From contig NZ_JACJHX010000021.1 of NCBI RefSeq assembly GCF_014138605.1, positions 1 to 46,417 of the forward strand: a stretch of 46,417 bases of DNA, in the 5' to 3' direction. The stretch comes from Peribacillus huizhouensis (GTDB lineage: Bacteria > Bacillota > Bacilli > Bacillales > DSM-1321). The notes below the pieces were generated by a model, which made no database searches, was not told the origin of the DNA, and was given only the letters and a program-made list of their open reading frames with translations. The first letter of the stretch is position 1. Each line of letters starts with the position of its first letter. Made by a program: the position numbers and the translations under genes. Below are positions 34,744 to 43,297 of this stretch, piece after piece.

Positions 34744-35583
34744 TCAATCTTTTTCTTTTACTTCACGTTGATTTAAGGATTGAACAGGTCGATGGTTATC
34801 TGGGAAAATTTTGCGGAATTTATCGATTTGTTCTTTAGACATTTCAATAGGTTCCTCTAATACAACCCATTTAACAGCTTCTGAACATGGAGGAGTTGTT
34901 AAAGAACCATTATATCGAAACGAATCTTTATCTTTCGGCAATAACCTCATTAAGTCGATGGGTTTTGTCAATTTAACGTCTTCTGTTGTTTCTTCTGTAG
35001 GAATGACGTTCCAAGCATTTTCTAGATAAGAATTTGACGCTCCTTCTTTAATCATTAAGCCAAGAACTACTAATTGGTTATTAGCATCCTTATGTACAAA
35101 ATGTAATTCCATATCAAAATTCTGCCCATTAAATTGGTGTTCACTTGGTGTATGGAAATGGAATTGTGCTAACTTATATTCCTTATTGTCAACGATAAAA
35201 GAGTTATCCATGTTTGAAGGGTTGCCCTGAATCGTATGTCCGTTGTTACTTAAGGAGAACCCAGTAGGTTTATAGTTAATATCCAGATCTGCTATTTTTT
35301 CATCTTCTATAACTTGTGAAGTTTCGATGTTGATAGGGGACTGCTCTTTCCCGTTTGTACATACTGCGTAATCGGGATTTATGTCACCCCAATGTTCTGG
35401 TCCTGTTTCCCCTTCGTAAGACCAATGGGCTGTATGTACTTCATTTGACTTTTTCTCTTCTTTTTCAATATCTTCCTTTGCAACATCATTTTTAGCCACA
35501 TCGGGTGTAGTAGAAGAACAAGCTACTAAGGACAAAACAAGAAAAGACATTAAAAATGTATAATATATTTTTTTTGCTAGCAT
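34744..35583 (-). CDS. Alpha-class carbonic anhydrase, lipoprotein
   Basis: 279 residues. Signal peptide with lipobox LSLVAC (lipidated cysteine near 22), an acidic/Lys linker, then an alpha-CA domain: HWGD start, KEQSPINI, zinc ligands in LAQFHFHTPSEH and the third histidine in MELHFVHK, and the SLTTPPCSE signature. It hydrates CO2 to bicarbonate outside the membrane. A pair of cysteines (YAVCTNG, PPCSE) can form the usual disulphide. Start ATG 35583 with AAAAGGGG upstream. Confidence 0.95.
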   Translation of the reverse strand: MLAKKIYYTFLMSFLVLSLVACSSTTPDVAKNDVAKEDIEKEEKKSNEVHTAHWSYEGETGPEHWGDINPDYAVCTNGKEQSPINIETSQVIEDEKIADLDINYKPTGFSLSNNGHTIQGNPSNMDNSFIVDNKEYKLAQFHFHTPSEHQFNGQNFDMELHFVHKDANNQLVVLGLMIKEGASNSYLENAWNVIPTEETTEDVKLTKPIDLMRLLPKDKDSFRYNGSLTTPPCSEAVKWVVLEEPIEMSKEQIDKFRKIFPDNHRPVQSLNQREVKEKD

Positions 35584-35665
35584 AATTTTACCCCTTTTTA
35601 TTTTGACTGATGTAATATGTGTATTCTACCTCGATTATTTAATTTTAATCGGTTTTCTCTCATTT

Positions 35666-35848
35666 ATTTATTCAATTAAAGAGAGCGTTTGTTGCACAAC
35701 TCAATAATTTAAACGACTTTATTGTTTTATTTTTGATATAGATAAAGTGTTTTGCGTGAAAAATAAACAACTTTATTTAACACCGCCCACATATACGGAC
35801 GGTGTTATCTTAGTTTATGGCATTGAAATTAAACGACTTTATTGTTAC
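35666..35848. repeat. REP-like unit and a 20-base direct repeat pair
   Basis: REP-like unit at 35666-35703 (TCAATTAAAGAGAGCGTTTG). TTAAACGACTTTATTGTT occurs at about 35708 and again at 35830. ACACCG / CGGTGT (35780-35805) makes a short hairpin between them. No gene in 35584-35883. Confidence 0.6.
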
Positions 35849-35883
35849 CAATCATTTGCTGCCTTTTTGTTTACAGTTCAAGT

Positions 35884-36560
35884 TAAAAATCAGGTTTAAA
35901 CCTGATTGAAGGCTTATTTAGCGAAGCTGTATCAGGTGCTACTTCTGCAGCTAACTATGAAATTAAAGATGATAATGGAGGACACTGTTGCTATCAACGG
36001 TTCTATTACAAACGTAACTGGCAACACTTACTCAATTTCTGTTGCTGCACTTAATGGTGGATCTTATAATTTAACTATTAAGAATATTAAAGATACATCA
36101 ATTAACCAAAATAAACTTGCTGATTACAGCACTACAGTATCTATTAAGGATATTGTTGCTCCAACAATTACTGACCTTGATACTAATACTTTAGGTACTC
36201 AAGCACAACTTCTATCTTCTAAGATAGTAAAAATTGTATTCAGCGAAGTAATGGATAAGGCTTCAATTGAAAATAAACTTAACTACTTATTTGGTGGAGG
36301 TGCATTAGACAGCAAAGTAACTGTTCAAGCTATTGATAACAACAAAGCAGTTGTTCTTGACTTCACTGATGTGGCTAGTGGTGCACAAACTACACCTGCT
36401 TCTGCAACTTTACAAGTATTACGTGTTGCTGATACTGCTGGTAACCCAATCGCAGCTGCTTCAACTAACGTTTTAGTACCTGCAGGAGTTACTGCTCCAT
36501 TATTTGATAAAGCAGAAGTAACTGGTAAAAATACTATTAAACTATACTTCAAAGAACTAA
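35884..36560 (+). pseudogene. S-layer protein internal fragment
   Basis: Reads SGLNLIEGLFSEAVSGATSA, NYEIKDDNGG, then one frame over DTVAINGSITNVTGNTYSIS and on through VFSEVMDKASIE to VTGKNTIKLYFKE. These Ig-like S-layer repeats, with their Lys/Thr/Ala-rich style and codon regularity, match the central part of Bacillaceae S-layer proteins. There is no signal peptide, no SLH domain, and a frameshift near 35985. The piece is foreign to its surroundings and not functional. Confidence 0.75.
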
Positions 36561-36630
36561 TTAAATCTGCATATATTATTAACCAATTGATAGGAGAAAT
36601 TAAGGTTAAAAGAGGAATAGAAAAAGGTAA

Positions 36631-36899
36631 ATGACGGTGGAGTCGATTGTGTTTGATTATCCGGTTTCACAAATAAAAATATGGATGATGCCATCAAAAG
36701 TATTGAGGAAAGCTTAAAAGGAGAAAAATTCGGTGTTTAGTGGACGTTTGATATTAAGGAAAAGCTTTAGGAGAAGGTAATAGAATTTCAAAAAGAGATA
36801 AAAGTTTTAGAAGTATGTAACCCAAATGAAGCACAAAGAGGGTTTAATGAAAACAAAATGGCTGGATACTTTTTGCCTTGCAAGATAGTTGTTTATTAA
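36631..36899 (+). pseudogene. DUF302 domain protein pseudogene
   Basis: ATG 36631 gives MTVESIVFDYPVSQIK; after a one-base shift near 36680 the frame reads MDDAIKSIEESLKGEKFGV-stop-WTFDIKEKL-stop-EKVIEFQKEIKVLEVCNPNE and GYFLPCKIVVY. This is the DUF302 fold, with its conserved CNP and LPC cysteines. DUF302 genes often accompany CstR/rhodanese clusters in Bacillus. One shift and two stops disable it. Confidence 0.85.
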
Positions 36900-36991
36900 T
36901 AACGCCCGAAAATTGTTCTTAAATTTGGATATATCATTTTTTGACCGCTATGTTAATTGCGATCTATATTTAGTTTAATGAAATATTATCG

Positions 36992-37018
36992 TTGACAAGA
37001 TACCCTAAGGGGTATAAT
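36992..37018 (+). promoter_or_regulatory. CstR-type operator/promoter a
   Basis: TTGACA (36992-36997), then the near-perfect palindrome ATACCCTAAGGGGTAT (37000-37015), overlapping TATAAT (37013-37018). CstR and CsoR operators have the pattern ATACCC..GGGTAT. This is the main control site ahead of the rhodanese remnant and cstR. Confidence 0.88.
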
Positions 37019-37060
37019 ATAGAGCTTATCGATGACAATTGTTCATTGAAGGTGGTCTAA

Positions 37061-37317
37061 ATGATATTTGTAATTTTAGCTGCAATATTAATAGCATTTA
37101 TTTTATATAAAAGGTATTTCCTGGTTATTTATCTACCTTGTATTCAATAGAAAGAGCTTGATTTGGATAGGATTGCTCTTATTGATTTAAGAGAGACTAT
37201 AATGAATCTTACAAGGACCCAATCAATGGGGCAATAAATATTCCTATTTCTTATCTTAAAAGAAATAGGAATATTTCAAACAATGACTTACATTTAATTG
37301 TTAAAGGAGGAAAAACA
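37061..37317 (+). pseudogene. Membrane-anchored rhodanese pseudogene
   Basis: ATG 37061 (GAAGGTGG upstream) reads a TM helix MIFVILAAILIAFILYKRYF, then a stop, then KELDLDRIALIDLR; one base later DYNESYKDPINGAINIPISY and LKRNRNISNNDLHLIVK. The active-site cysteine loop is missing. The final frame has no stop and runs straight into the cstR coding frame at 37318. Confidence 0.8.
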
Positions 37318-37578
37318 GTGAATTACAATGATCAAATGAAAAATAGAATAAAGCGTATTGAAGGACAGCTAAGAGGAATTTTGAAAATGATGGAAGAAAA
37401 TAAAGACTGCAAAGAAGTTATTACTCAATTATCTGCATCAAGAACTGCCCTTGACCGAACAATTGGTTTAATTGTTAGCGCAAATTTAGTCGAGTGTGTT
37501 CGGAATGCTGATAAAAATGGTGAAAATACAGAAGAATTAGTAGAACAAGCTGTAAACCTACTGGTAAAAAGTCGATAA
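37318..37578 (+). CDS. cstR: Persulfide-sensing repressor CstR
   Basis: 86 residues, CsoR/RcnR fold. The two reactive cysteines are C31 (NKDCKEVITQLSAS) and C60 (ANLVECV), with the spacing of Staphylococcus aureus CstR, and the copper ligands of CsoR (His after the first Cys block) are absent. Sequence along the whole length follows CstR (RIEGQLRGILKMMEENKDC; EAVNLLVKS-like end). Persulfides or polysulfides crosslink the cysteines and release the operator. AAAGGAGG precedes GTG 37318. Five matching operators lie in the cluster. Confidence 0.93.
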   Translation: MNYNDQMKNRIKRIEGQLRGILKMMEENKDCKEVITQLSASRTALDRTIGLIVSANLVECVRNADKNGENTEELVEQAVNLLVKSR

Positions 37579-37582
37579 AAAA

Positions 37583-37631
37583 GGGTTGACACCCTCTTTT
37601 ATTCTACTTAGTATTATACCTATAGAGGTAA
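37583..37631 (+). promoter_or_regulatory. CstR-type operator b, imperfect
   Basis: TTGACA at 37586-37591 and ATACCTATAGAGGTAA at 37616-37631, a weaker match to the operator pattern. Just upstream of a decayed tusA. A GGGT/ACCC mini-hairpin with T-rich tail at 37583-37601 could also end cstR transcription. Confidence 0.6.
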
Positions 37632-37661
37632 AGGTATTTTGGGTCTAGAAGAAATAAAACA

Positions 37662-37863
37662 ATGAAAATAGATAAAGTGGTAGATGCAAAAGGTTTAGTT
37701 TGTCCAATTCCTAGTTAAAACAGAGAAGGGTATCTGGTCAAATTATAAAGGCGCTAAGAATGACTTTTCTGCCTGGGCTAAATCGGCAGGTCATGAACTA
37801 TTGAAACATGAAGAGGAAAACGATGTATTAGAGTTTTGGATTAAAAAAGATAATTTTTTTTAA
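37662..37863 (+). pseudogene. tusA pseudogene with internal deletion
   Basis: ATG 37662 reads MKIDKVVDAKGLVCPIP then stop; a different frame then gives KGAKNDFSAWAKSAGHELLK and HEEENDVLEFWIKKD. Compared with the intact tusA at 41332 about ten codons are missing. The cysteine CP motif survives but the protein does not. Confidence 0.88.
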
Positions 37864-37871
37864 AAAAATAA

Positions 37872-37887
37872 ATACCTGTACGGGTAT
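37872..37887 (+). promoter_or_regulatory. CstR-type operator c
   Basis: ATACCTGTACGGGTAT, one mismatch from palindromic. Followed by TATATG and, 30 bases on, the ribosome site of the DsrE-like gene. Confidence 0.8.
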
Positions 37888-37920
37888 ATGTATATGAATA
37901 AACTTCTAGGAGGTACTAAC

Positions 37921-38400
37921 ATGACAGAAAAGAAAAAAACAACAATTGTCTTATTTAGTGGCGATTATGATAAAGCAATGGCTGCTTATATTATCGCAAA
38001 TGGTGCAGCTGCTTATGACCATGAAGTAACCATTTTTCACACGTTTTGGGGATTAAATGCCTTACGTAAAGATGAAAATATTCTTGTGAAAAAAGGGTTC
38101 ATGGAAAGAATGTTTGGCAAAATGATGCCTAGAGGTGCTGATAAAATGGGACTTTCAAAAATGAACTTTGCTGGTTTTGGTCCCAAAATGATTAAAAATA
38201 TTATGAAAAAGCATAATGCTATGCCTTTACCACAATTAATTGAAATGGCTCAAGAACAAGACGTAAAACTTGTTGCGTGTACAATGACGATGGATCTGTT
38301 AGGACTTAACCAAGAAGAGCTGTTAGACAACATTGAATATGCCGGAGTTGCTGCCTATTTAGCAGATGCAGAGGAAGGTAATGTTAATTTATTTATCTAA
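37921..38400 (+). CDS. DsrE/DsrF/DrsH-like sulfur-carrier family protein
   Basis: 159 residues. DsrE-type fold: IVLFSGDYDKAMAAYIIANGAAAYDHEVTIF at the start (in two stretches), an insert with many methionines, and VKLVACTMTMDLLGL near the C-terminus bearing the conserved cysteine of the DsrE2/3 proteins. Relatives bind persulfide sulfur and pass it to TusA. The ATG at 37921 has CTAGGAGGTAC upstream; a longer frame from 37888 starts within the operator. Begins a run of three genes. Confidence 0.88.
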   Translation: MTEKKKTTIVLFSGDYDKAMAAYIIANGAAAYDHEVTIFHTFWGLNALRKDENILVKKGFMERMFGKMMPRGADKMGLSKMNFAGFGPKMIKNIMKKHNAMPLPQLIEMAQEQDVKLVACTMTMDLLGLNQEELLDNIEYAGVAAYLADAEEGNVNLFI

Positions 38401-38429
38401 GGGCTTTTCCACTACAGAGGGGGGTACAA

Positions 38430-38792
38430 ATGGATTATCTAAGCTATCTTTTAATTGCATTATTTCTATTCGTTATGTTCAAGAGGTTCTTACTGATAAA
38501 AGGTGTTACCCAAATTACCACAACCGAATTGAAAACAGAATTAAATAACAAGAACAAGCAATTTGTTGATGTCCGAACATCTGGAGAATTTAAAGGAAAC
38601 CATATCAGAGGTTTTAAAAATATCCCTCTTCATCAACTGGCTCAAAAAGCAGCGAAAGAACTTTCAAAGGAAAAGGAAGTAATCGTGATTTGCCAAAGTG
38701 GGATGAGAAGCCAACAAGCTAGTAAAATCCTGAAAAAATTAGGATTTATAAACGTAACAAACGTCAAAGGCGGCATGAACACTTGGTCTTAA
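38430..38792 (+). CDS. Membrane-anchored rhodanese
   Basis: 120 residues. One N-terminal transmembrane helix (residues 3-22) then a single rhodanese domain with FVDVRTSGEFKGNHIRG and the active-site loop CQSGMR. Transfers sulfane sulfur via a cysteine persulfide. The decayed copy at 37061 has the same layout. ATG with AGAGGGGGG upstream; 24 bases before the next rhodanese. Confidence 0.92.
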   Translation: MDYLSYLLIALFLFVMFKRFLLIKGVTQITTTELKTELNNKNKQFVDVRTSGEFKGNHIRGFKNIPLHQLAQKAAKELSKEKEVIVICQSGMRSQQASKILKKLGFINVTNVKGGMNTWS

Positions 38793-38816
38793 AACAATCA
38801 TAAGGAGGACTAAAAA

Positions 38817-39113
38817 ATGAATCAAATGGCTGCAAAAGAAGTAGAGATTTTATTAGACGAAGGAAAAATATTAAATATTATTGATGTACGCGAAGTGGAT
38901 GAAGTTGCTGCTGGAAAAATTCCAGGTGCCGTTAATATTCCATTAGGTTTAGTTGAGTTTCGCATGGATGAATTAGATAAATCAAAAGAGTATATCATGA
39001 TATGCCGTTCCGGAGGAAGAAGTGGTCGTGCCATACAAATCCTTGAAAATTATGGATATAATGTGATCAATATGGCTGGTGGAATGCTTGCTTGGGAAGG
39101 TAAAGTTGAATAA
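38817..39113 (+). CDS. Single-domain rhodanese
   Basis: 98 residues. IIDVREVDEVAAGKIPGAVNIP, then the active loop CRSGGR and NMAGGMLAWEG. Cytosolic sulfurtransferase of the CstR cluster. AAGGAGGAC precedes ATG 38817. Confidence 0.93.
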   Translation: MNQMAAKEVEILLDEGKILNIIDVREVDEVAAGKIPGAVNIPLGLVEFRMDELDKSKEYIMICRSGGRSGRAIQILENYGYNVINMAGGMLAWEGKVE

Positions 39114-39132
39114 ATTTTTTTAAACAAAAACA

Positions 39133-39148
39133 ATACCCTAATGGGTAT
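39133..39148 (+). promoter_or_regulatory. CstR-type operator d
   Basis: ATACCCTAATGGGTAT, palindromic at 14 of 16 positions. Ends 17 bases before the ATG of the TusA-rhodanese gene; TATAAA overlaps its right edge. Confidence 0.85.
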
Positions 39149-39165
39149 AAAATGGAGGTTTTAAA

Positions 39166-39762
39166 ATGGAAAACTTGAAAGCAAACGTGATTTTAGATAC
39201 CAAAGGATTAGCATGTCCGATGCCTATTGTAAAAACAAAAAAGGCAATGAATAATCTTGAGACAGGGCAAGTATTAGAAATTCAAGCGACTGATAAAGGG
39301 TCCAAAGCAGACATGAAAGCATGGTCTGAAAGCTCAGGACATCAATATTTAGGGACAATCGAAGAAGGCGAAGTGCTGAAGCATTATCTTCGTAAATCTT
39401 CTAATGATGAATTCAATGAAAAAAAGCACCCTAATGTTATCAATAATGAAGAACTAGAGAAAAAGATAGAAGCAAATGAAAACATCGTGGTTATCGATGT
39501 AAGAGAATCTGCAGAATATGTTTTTAACCATATTCCTAATGCAATCTCCTTTCCATTAGATGAATTGGAAAACAAATTAAATGAGTTAAACAAAGACGAT
39601 GAAATCTACGTAGTTTGTCGAACAGGAAATCGTAGCGATCTTGCCGCGCAGAAATTAACCGAAAATGGTTTTACTAATGTAATTAATGTTGTACCAGGTA
39701 TGAGTCAATGGAATGGTAATACAACAGGTATCTATGACTTAGGGGGAATAAACAATGAATAA
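39166..39762 (+). CDS. TusA-rhodanese fusion sulfurtransferase (CstA-like)
   Basis: 198 residues. Residues 8-75 are a TusA domain (DTKGLACPMPIVKTKKAM with the CPxP cysteine), and 95-190 a rhodanese domain (VVIDVRESAEYVFNHIPNA; active loop CRTGNR). The S. aureus CstA protein combines the same domain types, with one more rhodanese. Moves persulfide sulfur internally between two cysteines. AATGGAGG precedes the ATG. Overlaps the next ATG by 8 bases. Confidence 0.92.
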   Translation: MENLKANVILDTKGLACPMPIVKTKKAMNNLETGQVLEIQATDKGSKADMKAWSESSGHQYLGTIEEGEVLKHYLRKSSNDEFNEKKHPNVINNEELEKKIEANENIVVIDVRESAEYVFNHIPNAISFPLDELENKLNELNKDDEIYVVCRTGNRSDLAAQKLTENGFTNVINVVPGMSQWNGNTTGIYDLGGINNE

Positions 39763-40134
39763 AAAAATAGCGATTATTGCAAGTAATGGTGGATTATTTG
39801 ATGCATATAAGGTATTTAATATTGCGACGGCAGCAGCAGTAACTGACCAAGAAGTGGCTATTTTTTTACTGTTGAAGGATTAAATTTGATCCATAAAGAA
39901 GCACACAAACAACTTCCAATGCCCGAAGGTAAAGGATTTGCGAAAGCAAATGTACCTGCAATTCCGGAATTGGCTACTATGGCAGAAGAAATAGGCGTTG
40001 CATTTATAGGTTGTCAAATGACAATGGATGTAATGGGATTGGAAAAAGAAGACTTTGTTGATGGAATTGAAGTAGGTGGTGCAGTAACATTTTTAGAATT
40101 TACAAAGGATGCAGATGTAACTTTAACTTTTTAA
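39755..40134 (+). pseudogene. DsrE-family protein, frameshifted in a T7 run
   Basis: ATG 39755 overlaps the preceding stop and reads MNKKIAIIASNGGLFDAYKV up to EVAIF. One base over, TVEGLNLIHKEAHKQLPMPEG continues to GCQMTMDVMGLEKEDFVDGI and the end. Adding one T to the run at 39860-39866 gives an intact ~126-residue DsrE/peroxiredoxin-like protein, with the conserved cysteine in FIGCQMTMD. May be a sequencing error. Confidence 0.82.
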
Positions 40135-40159
40135 ATCAATATATTTTTTAAATAAATTA

Positions 40160-40175
40160 ATACCATAGGGGGTAT
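40160..40175 (+). promoter_or_regulatory. CstR-type operator e overlapping the ribosome site
   Basis: ATACCATAGGGGGTAT. Its AGGGGG half (40167-40172) is also the only Shine-Dalgarno candidate for the TTG at 40181, 8 bases on. Confidence 0.78.
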
Positions 40176-40180
40176 TTGGA

Positions 40181-41308
40181 TTGACTGTAAATGTAATGAC
40201 TTCAAAAGAAGTGACGAAAACAGTTTTTAATAATGAAGAGTTGTTTATTCTTGATGTTCGTAATGCAAGTGATTTTAACGATTGGAAAATCGAAGGAGAA
40301 AACTTTGAGTATTTAAATGTTCCTTATTTTGAATTGCTTGATGGTGTAGAAGAAATTATGGAGGAAATTCCGACTAACAAAAAAGTATTGGTTGTTTGTG
40401 CAAAGGAAGGTTCATCAGTAATGGTGGCAGAAATGCTTTCTGATGCCGGGTTAAACGTGTCATACCTTAAGGGTGGAATGAAAGCATGGAGTGAACATTT
40501 AGAACCGGTTAAAGTGGGCGACCTAAATGATGGTGGCGAAATTTATCAATTCGTTCGAATCGGTAAAGGTTGTTTATCCTACATGGTGCTTTCAAATGGT
40601 GAAGCAGCAGTGATTGATGCAACACGTATGACAGATATCTATCTTGATTTTGCTGAAAACATGGGAGCAAAAATTAAACATGTAATTGATACGCACCTTC
40701 ATGCTGACCATATTTCCGGAGGACGTACAATTGCCGAGAAAACTGATGCTGTCTACTGGCTACCACCAAAGGATGCAACAGAAGTAACTTTTGATTACCA
40801 ACCATTAGAAGATGGTAATGACATAACAATCGGTAACACAACTATTAATATTGCAGCATTGTATTCACCAGGTCATACCATTGGTTCTACATCTTTTGCA
40901 GTTGATAAAAAGTTCTTGATTTCAGGAGATATTTTGTTCATTGATTCAATCGGAAGACCCGACCTGGCAGGTAAGGCGGAAGATTGGGTGGGTGATTTAA
41001 GAGAAACTCTTTATAAACGCTACAGAGAATTGTCAGAAGAACTAATTGTCCTTCCAGCACATTTTATGATCATAGACGAGTTAAATGATGATGGTAGTGT
41101 TTCAGAAAAATTAGGTGCATTGTTCGTAAAAAATCACGGACTCAATATCGAAGATGAAAATGAATTTAGGAAATTGGTAACTGAAAACTTACCTCCACAG
41201 CCAAATGCATATCAAGAAATTCGAGAAACAAATATGGGGAAAATCAATCCAGACATGGATCAACAACGAGAAATGGAAATCGGACCAAACCGTTGTGCAG
41301 TTCGATAA
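40181..41308 (+). CDS. Rhodanese-MBL persulfide dioxygenase-like protein (CstB-like)
   Basis: 375 residues. N-terminal rhodanese domain (residues ~1-110) with the loop CAKEGSS, then a metallo-beta-lactamase domain of the ETHE1/persulfide dioxygenase type: [11 protein letters not shown] near 170, [25 protein letters not shown] and LPAHF. The non-haem iron would oxidise persulfide to sulfite. S. aureus CstB has the MBL domain first and two rhodanese-like domains after, so the order here is reversed. Start TTG 40181; the in-frame ATG 40196 lacks a ribosome site. Confidence 0.9.
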   Translation: MTVNVMTSKEVTKTVFNNEELFILDVRNASDFNDWKIEGENFEYLNVPYFELLDGVEEIMEEIPTNKKVLVVCAKEGSSVMVAEMLSDAGLNVSYLKGGMKAWSEHLEPVKVGDLNDGGEIYQFVRIGKGCLSYMVLSNGEAAVIDATRMTDIYLDFAENMGAKIKHVIDTHLHADHISGGRTIAEKTDAVYWLPPKDATEVTFDYQPLEDGNDITIGNTTINIAALYSPGHTIGSTSFAVDKKFLISGDILFIDSIGRPDLAGKAEDWVGDLRETLYKRYRELSEELIVLPAHFMIIDELNDDGSVSEKLGALFVKNHGLNIEDENEFRKLVTENLPPQPNAYQEIRETNMGKINPDMDQQREMEIGPNRCAVR

Positions 41309-41331
41309 TACCAAACAAGGAGGAATACAAA

Positions 41332-41559
41332 ATGGAAGCAACAAAAGTATTAGACGCCAAAGGCTTCGCTTGCCCAATGCCGATTATTAAAACCAAAAAA
41401 GCAATAGGAGAGCTTGAAACAGGTCAAGTATTAGAAGTTCATACAACTGATAAAGGGGCAAAAAACGATCTAACAGCATGGGCTAAATCCGGTGGACACG
41501 AAGTATTAAAGTATGAAGAAGAAAACAGCGTGTTAACATTTTGGATTAAAAAGGGTTAA
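41332..41559 (+). CDS. tusA: Sulfur carrier protein TusA
   Basis: 75 residues. [17 protein letters not shown] holds the CPxP cysteine that carries persulfide. The rest matches the decayed copy at 37662. ATG 41332 is chosen over a longer frame because AAGGAGGAATACAA is directly upstream. Confidence 0.93.
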   Translation: MEATKVLDAKGFACPMPIIKTKKAIGELETGQVLEVHTTDKGAKNDLTAWAKSGGHEVLKYEEENSVLTFWIKKG

Positions 41560-41564
41560 AAAGT

Positions 41565-41592
41565 AAAGGGAACCAAATTAGGTTCCCTTTTT
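41565..41592 (+). terminator. Terminator or attenuator between tusA and tauE
   Basis: AAAGGGAACC / GGTTCCCTTT, 10-bp stem, 6-base loop, T run. It may reduce exporter expression relative to tusA. Confidence 0.88.
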
Positions 41593-41609
41593 CTAAAGAG
41601 GGGGACAAC

Positions 41610-42386
41610 ATGGATATTAATTTAATAATGACAATCTTCCTAATTGGGTTTGTAGGTTCTTTTATTTCAGGGATGTTAGGAATTGGTGGGGCAATTATCA
41701 ACTACCCGATGTTATTATATATTCCAGTCATGTTAGGTGTAGGTGATTTTACAGTTCATGAAGTTTCAGGAATTACAGCCATCCAAGTGTTCTTTACGAC
41801 AGTAGGTGGTGTTTTGGCTTATCGTAAAGGTGGTTATTTAAATAAAACATTAATTACTTACATGGGAATTAGCATTTTGATTGGAAGTTTGATTGGGGGA
41901 TTTGGCTCTACTCTCATGCCGGAAAGTGGAATTAACATCGTTTATGGAATCTTAGCTCTTATTGCTGTTGTCATGATGTTTGTTCCCCATAAGGGCATTG
42001 ATGATATCCTTTTAGAACAAGTAAAATTTAATAAATGGCTTGCGGCATTATTTGCTTTTACAGTAGGCATAGGGGCTGGCATAGTAGGTGCGGGAGGCGC
42101 ATTTCTATTAGTTCCTATCATGCTTGTGGTTTTAAAAATACCAACAAGAATGACAATTGCTTCTTCCTTAGCAATTACACTTATTTCGTCAATAGGGGCT
42201 GTTACTGGAAAAATCTCAACAGGTCAAGTACCAGTCCTGCCTGCACTTATTATGGTTGTTGCGAGTTTAATTGCTTCACCTATTGGAGCCAACATGGGAA
42301 AAAAAGTGAACACAAAAGTTTTGCAAGGCATAATGGGGATATTAATTCTAGTGACAGCAGTGAAGACTTGGATAGCAATTTTTTAA
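41610..42386 (+). CDS. TauE/SafE family sulfite exporter
   Basis: 258 residues, about eight transmembrane helices in two similar halves: [17 protein letters not shown] near residue 20 and [20 protein letters not shown] near 150, the TauE repeat. Position at the end of the persulfide-oxidation cluster fits export of sulfite made by the dioxygenase. AGAGGGGGAC precedes ATG 41610. Confidence 0.9.
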   Translation: MDINLIMTIFLIGFVGSFISGMLGIGGAIINYPMLLYIPVMLGVGDFTVHEVSGITAIQVFFTTVGGVLAYRKGGYLNKTLITYMGISILIGSLIGGFGSTLMPESGINIVYGILALIAVVMMFVPHKGIDDILLEQVKFNKWLAALFAFTVGIGAGIVGAGGAFLLVPIMLVVLKIPTRMTIASSLAITLISSIGAVTGKISTGQVPVLPALIMVVASLIASPIGANMGKKVNTKVLQGIMGILILVTAVKTWIAIF

Positions 42387-42459
42387 GTTTTTCAAAATTA
42401 TACAAGAGAAATAGGCGCTCCTAAGTCAGAATAATTGAAATAGATACAGTTAAAGTTAA

Positions 42460-42627
42460 GAAGCATTCTTTTTAAATGAAATTGATTTGAAAAACTGTGA
42501 GACATTAAAAGATGTGAAACGCGAAGTAAAAAATTATATGACCTATTACAACCATTATCGAGGACAATCGAGCCTAAAATAGATGCCGCCTGCAAAATTC
42601 AGACAGTATCTCCTTCAAGTTGCCTAG
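42460..42627 (+). mobile_element. IS3-family transposase (OrfB) 3' remnant
   Basis: Reads FLNEIDLKNCETLKDVKREV, KNYMTYYNHYRGQSSLK-stop-MPPAKFRQYLLQVA. This is the end of an IS150-like OrfB (YNxxRxQxxLKxMxPxxyR). One TAG replaces a lysine codon; the 5' part is lost. An OrfA start of similar type is at 26957. Confidence 0.8.
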
Positions 42628-43297
42628 CTTTTTTTTAATATCCTTTCCAAAGGATACACCTAAGTAATTGAGAGGGGCTTTTGTGTGGGTGTAGTTAATG
42701 AAGGACTTATTTCTAGTGGCCAACACTTCTATGAATGCCACCGAAACCACCTACGCCATGTAAACCAGGTATTCCATGAACACCATGAAATCCATGATAA
42801 TCAATTGCACTTGTCATTCCTACGAAACCAGATTTATGGTTTATATTGCGGAGTGTGCGGACAAACGTGCTTATTGACTTTTGTATCTAAGCCCTATCAT
42901 TTCTTCACAAAGCCTATTATTTCACCTTATAAATTGGGGATGGTTTGTGGAAAAGAGCAACGGTCCATATGTTGCATTTGATTTATTTAAGGTAAACGTC
43001 AAATTGCCTCCAAATACTACATGGGTGGGTGTATTTCGGGACTATGTTTTGTTTGCTTCACTTTTTATCGGTATTCTGCATGCCGAGGGTAAACTAGATG
43101 ACCACGGCAAGACTTTATCTATTTCTTTTTTATTCGTTAGATCCATATTCGGCAGCGTTTCATACAAATAGCGAAGAAAATTACAGGAACTCAAATCATT
43201 CTCTTTTGCCGTTTCAACCACACTATATATGAAATGGAGTAACCCTGAGTATTAGTACATTTCCTTAACATAGTGCATAAGATAATTTGAAAAATTT
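42628..43297. other. Region without a confident gene
   Basis: On the minus strand a 34-codon frame (about 42715-42820) reads MTSAIDYHGFHGVHGIPGLH and ends GGFGGIHRSVGH, rich in Gly and His; its ribosome site is poor. Two overlapping plus-strand frames (42685-42981 and 42881-43171) have no recognisable motifs. No repeat of the window's families is present. Confidence 0.35.

Noticed and set aside
40196..40198. ATG 40196 as start of the persulfide dioxygenase
   Set aside because: No Shine-Dalgarno at usable distance; TTG 40181 is 8 bases from AGGGGG.
42685..43171. Two plus-strand frames of 98 and 96 residues
   Set aside because: They overlap each other, lack convincing ribosome sites and show no family motifs.
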